A stretch of DNA of 64,000 bases, taken from positions 177,516 through 241,515 of the forward strand of contig JASAMV010005069.1 of assembly GCA_030248065.1 (NCBI GenBank), read 5' to 3'. Made by a program: the position numbers and the translations under genes. Of the stretch, positions 60,441-64,000 are shown in pieces. The notes beneath the pieces are model-generated. The model worked only from the letters and a program-made list of their open reading frames with translations. It did not search any database and had not been told where the DNA came from. Each line of letters starts with the position of its first letter. Position 1 is the stretch's first letter. The stretch is from Rhynchonema sp. JSB1_4 (taxonomy: Eukaryota; Nematoda; Chromadorea; Monhysterida; Xyalidae).

Positions 60441-61842
60441 TGCATATTTGCAAAAAGGTTGATTTATTGCCATTCTATCTATTTAGAGAGCTTCTGATGT
60501 ATTGTATTCCTATTGTTGCAGAAAAAGATTTATATTGTTATTATGTTTTATTACTATTATTCAGCTTTTATGGAAAGAACATTTTCACATTATTTTTGCT
60601 TGCAAAGCAAAGCTGCGCTCAAATTATATTTTCTGGAGAGAAAAATGGTATTTGAAGTTTGTTTCTGCATTGTGAACCGCTAACTCTATTTCTGTATTGG
60701 TTATTCTTATTCACTGCCGAAGTGCCTACTTTCATATCTTGATCCTTTTTAATATGTGTACTTCTACCGTATTGTTGAATTCTCTTGTGCTATTTCTGTT
60801 TGTCACTAAAATGTTGATTCGGAATATAATTATATCATTGTTTCTGTTTACTTATGTATAGATTGTGTCAAAATATTGTTATAAAAACGCTATTGTGCAA
60901 TAATTGCGTTCTTGGACATGATTCAAAATGTTACGAATTCGCTTGCTCTATCTGTTACATTGTGAAAACTGTACCAATAATTCTAAACAATCAGCATGCC
61001 TTTGCTTCCATGTGTCATGAAAATTTTCTCTTTCTGTGTTCTCTATTTTTTCCACCTTTTGATGCCATGTTGAGTTCATTTCCGAAATACATTGCGTTGC
61101 GGTAATGTACCGAGCATTATTTATTAAAAATATGCCACTAAATGGTGAAATAAATTTGCAATACTGTAATGGACCACAGTTGCAACTCGAAAAAACAAAA
61201 AGGTGCATTTTGGTGTTCTTCTTACCTGTTGTAAACAAAATCATCTAATCACGAAAAGTTAAAACTGCCTGGTCGGGTCTTGTGCCTGGGCCATCGACTA
61301 AGTTTTTGGGTCACCCGAAAACTCGACATTATATTTTCACAGAGAGAAAACATGTGTATGGTCTCCAGGACCGTTTTGCCGGCAAAAACCGGTTTGTCGC
61401 AAGGGCAAGATGTGTATATGCACCTCTGTTTCACTGATATGTCACTTAGCTGTTATGGCGTGGTATAATACAGCAAACATACTAGTGCCACAGGTGTTAA
61501 TGTAATGTCTCTTCTGTGGAAGTAACAGCGTGGTTACATTGTATGATGCGCGCGGTACTAATATTCTTGAATTTCCCATACGAACACAGTGCTCGCTGAC
61601 AAAACTTATCTCTCTGAAGCGTTGCTGGGCAAACACAAATCTAAAGCTGTGTAGGTATCTTCCTGCATAGATATATTCCATTTCGTAGATTTGGTTTTAT
61701 CTTTGATGACAAAAGGTTTCGCAAAGCTTTTCTTCGCTTTATGTCGGTTGGCCTTTTTCCAAAAAAAGAGTACCTAACTGTGTGATTTCAGTCAAAAGAA
61801 ATTACACAATTCACGCCTAAAAGTTATCTTTCGTGCAAAAAC
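60441..61842. other. Intergenic stretch between MPRIP and the P450
   Basis: AT-rich, without an exon-like frame. It should contain the MPRIP 3' UTR and the P450 promoter. An AATAAA occurs at about 61150. Confidence 0.5.
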
Positions 61843-62262
61843 ATGATATTCTACTTGATTGTTTTCGCGATCGCATATTATCTGTGGTGGTTCATCGACA
61901 AACGGCGTAAACTTCCGCCAGGTTGGTTACGGTGATGATAACATACTGTCAACCGTTTATTGTTGGAAACCCTGCAATGACCGAGGGGTTGTTCTTCGAG
62001 ACCGAGAGTCACATGGCATGGTTGGTTTGCTTGTCCACACATCTCCAATGGTTCTGGTCACCCATCACCTGACTGAAAAAGCGTGGACTGTACCATTCAA
62101 CCCATTTTGAGTGGAAGTCTTTCCATTTCAGGCCCTATGCCGTTACCCATTATCGGCAATGTGCACCAACTTGGCTTGGAGATGGAACCAATGGAGCAGC
62201 AGATCAACAAATGGGGCAAACAGTACCGGGGCATTTACACCATTTGGATGCCACAACCAAGG
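61843..62262 (+). CDS. Cytochrome P450, N-terminal two exons (CYP2-clan-like)
   Basis: A haem monooxygenase of the endoplasmic reticulum. Exon 1 (61843-61921) encodes a membrane anchor, MIFYLIVFAIAYYLWW, then basic residues and LPP. Exon 2 (62132-62262) completes the Pro-rich hinge (PPGPMPLPIIGN) and continues VHQLGLEMEPMEQQ, WGKQYRGIYTIWMP. The phases join and the donor AGG/GTGAG is good. The pattern resembles nematode microsomal P450s. The haem-binding Cys region and all later exons are not found up to 64000; a fold-back element fills the downstream intron. The gene either continues beyond the window or is broken. Confidence 0.85.
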
Positions 62263-62429
62263 GTGAGTCACCATCTTTATGGTGGTATGATTGGGGCTCG
62301 TCGCTTTTGAATATTTACCGCATTGAGTCGCCAGTGCTTGGAGCACGACCATATCACCACAACGAGGGTAAACTGCAATTAGCTATTATTAATATGCGTT
62401 GCCTTCTAAGTTTCACTCTCAAGGTTTAA

Positions 62430-63976
62430 AGGGTGTGTCTATCTCTTAACCCCATGTTTTATTGGGTGCAATCGAAAGATGACCCCGACAGGCCGCCGTG
62501 TGCAAAAAAACGCGTCTTCTAGCTTTCTAAATCGCGAAATGTTGAGGGTTACTTTTCGAATTAAATCAATTTCCGGACACAAAACTCCAGGCGCTTTTGA
62601 GTGCGCGCTACTCACGTTTGGCGTTTTTCTGCTGAAACATTGCATGTTTAAGCGCGGCTCAGCCGCCTACACAATGCACGTAAACGCTCAACACACAACG
62701 CTCTGGCTGCTGGCTTGACTGTGGACACAATGAATGTTTCATTTAAAGTGCAAGGGACATAATTCATATTTGGAAAATGGGACCATTTTTTGTTGCTGGA
62801 ACTGAAAGCCGCAATCAAGCTGACCATCCTTCAAAAAGAAGTACCGTCGAAAAGTGTCAAATGAACTGTCAAAAAGTGTGCCAAAGGTGCACCTCTGGGA
62901 GTATAAGCACCAACTGATCTAGCCGCCCCCCGGACTTGATTTTCAGGCATCGTACGGAAGCAGCACGTCACCGAACGAACGAAGTTGGAAAATCGATGTT
63001 GCACGATATGATCGTCACACCGACGGAGTAAGTTGAAAAATCATAAGTCCTTCAAAAAGACTCATTTCGCGATTCTGAAACCGGTTCTGGAACCGGTCAA
63101 ATTTGCCGTATTGGTTTATGTTTCATTGAAGTGCACCAGCATCGGTGTCCATTTGCAGGTCGATACCTTTGGTGGACCACCTTCTGTTGCGTCCCCAATG
63201 TACGTGGTCATATATATGTGATCACCGAAACATTTTCAGTTCGATGTGTCAACGGATCGGAAGTCAAATGAAAATGTTTCGGTGATTACATATATATGAC
63301 CATGTACATTGGGGACGCAACAGAAGGTGGTCCACCAAAGGTATCGACCTGCAAATGGACACCGATGCTGGTGCACTTCAATGAAACATAAACCAATACG
63401 GCAAATTTGACCGGTTCCAGAACCGGTTTCAGAATCGCGAAATGAGCCTTTTTGAAGGACTTATGATTTTTCAACTTACTCCGTCGGTGTGACGATCATA
63501 TCGTGCAACATCGATTTTCCAACTTCGTTCGTTCGGTGATGTGCTGCTTCCGTACGATGCCTGAAAATCAAGTCCGGGGGGCGGCTAGATCAGTTGGTGC
63601 TTATGCTACCAGAGGTGCACCTTTGGCACACTTTTTGACAGTTCATTTGACACTTTTCGACGGTACTTCTTTTTGAAGGATGGTCACCTTGATTGCGGCT
63701 TTCAGTTCCAGCTACAAAAAATGGTCCCATTTTCCAAATATGAATTATGTCCCTTGCACTTTAACCCACAGAAGCTGGTTTGTGTGTGTTTCGCTTCGTA
63801 ACTTTTCCTGTCTGCTCAGTCTGAGTCCGAAAATTGATTTAATTCGAAAAGTAACCCTCAAGATTTCGCGATTTAGCGAGGTAGAAGTCGCGGTTTTTTG
63901 CACACGGCGGCCTTTCGAAGACATCTTTCAATTCCACTCAACAAAACATGGGGTTAGGAGACATTAGACACACCCT
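62430..63976. mobile_element. 1.55 kb fold-back element with TTAA flanks
   Basis: The ends AGGGTGTGTCTA and TAGACACACCCT are inverted, and TTAA lies on both sides (62426-62429, 63977-63980). The arms 62430-63236 and 63265-63976 are long inverse copies; the stretch 63033-63221 is almost identical to 63286-63474 reversed. The left arm has about 175 bp (62575-62750) where the right has about 70 bp of unrelated sequence. TTAA duplication fits piggyBac or Kolobok transposases; none is encoded here. Confidence 0.9.
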
Positions 63977-64000
63977 TTAAATTCTGTACAAGTTTCATTT

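Noticed and set aside
62945..63030. Third P450 exon (after the TTTTCAG at about 62947)
   Set aside because: The same sequence occurs inverted in the other arm of the fold-back element, so it belongs to the repeat, and the frame lacks P450 motifs.

Overview
The window is animal genomic DNA. Six protein-coding genes with GT-AG introns can be read, four of them from start to stop. The set is an HR3/ROR nuclear receptor, a PAR-motif anion-type Cys-loop receptor of the acetylcholine/amine-gated chloride kind known from worms, RELCH, GRIM-19/NDUFA13, an MPRIP/outspread homologue and a microsomal P450 whose N-terminus resembles nematode CYP2-clan enzymes. Together they suggest an ecdysozoan worm, most likely a nematode; the phylum call is inference. 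Exon ends were chosen by splice consensus plus exact reading-phase continuity, and the full models of the receptor channel, RELCH and MPRIP close in phase across 10-11, 25 and 28 exons.

Layout: 1-6265 (+) the last eight exons of HR3, starting inside the DNA-binding domain; 6266-8048 a convergent 3' gap; 8049-14131 (-) the ligand-gated channel with two possible first exons, each encoding a signal peptide; 14132-18235 no gene seen; 18236-27021 (-) RELCH; 27576-28872 (-) GRIM-19; 29160-39630 a 10.5 kb block of transposons nested in one another; 39838-60440 (+) MPRIP/outspread, whose first exon sits about 210 bp after the block and whose introns carry more elements; 60441-61842 no gene; 61843-62262 (+) the first two exons of a P450; 62430-63976 a large fold-back element in the following P450 intron.

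The genes are ordinary housekeeping, signalling and moulting-type functions and do not form an operon or a joint system. The striking part is the mobile DNA. Twelve insertions with terminal inverted repeats have perfect 8-bp target duplications (hAT-type), and related TA- and TTAA-flanked elements lie among them. Nesting can be read to six levels (LINE 3' end > U > LINE > G > D > C) and is proven in places by intact empty sites in sister copies. Several unrelated-looking families share one design: terminal repeat, inward minisatellite array, unique AT-rich core, array again, terminal repeat. In family A the array motif differs from copy to copy while the termini and core stay the same. This block fills the whole divergent intergenic space between GRIM-19 and MPRIP.
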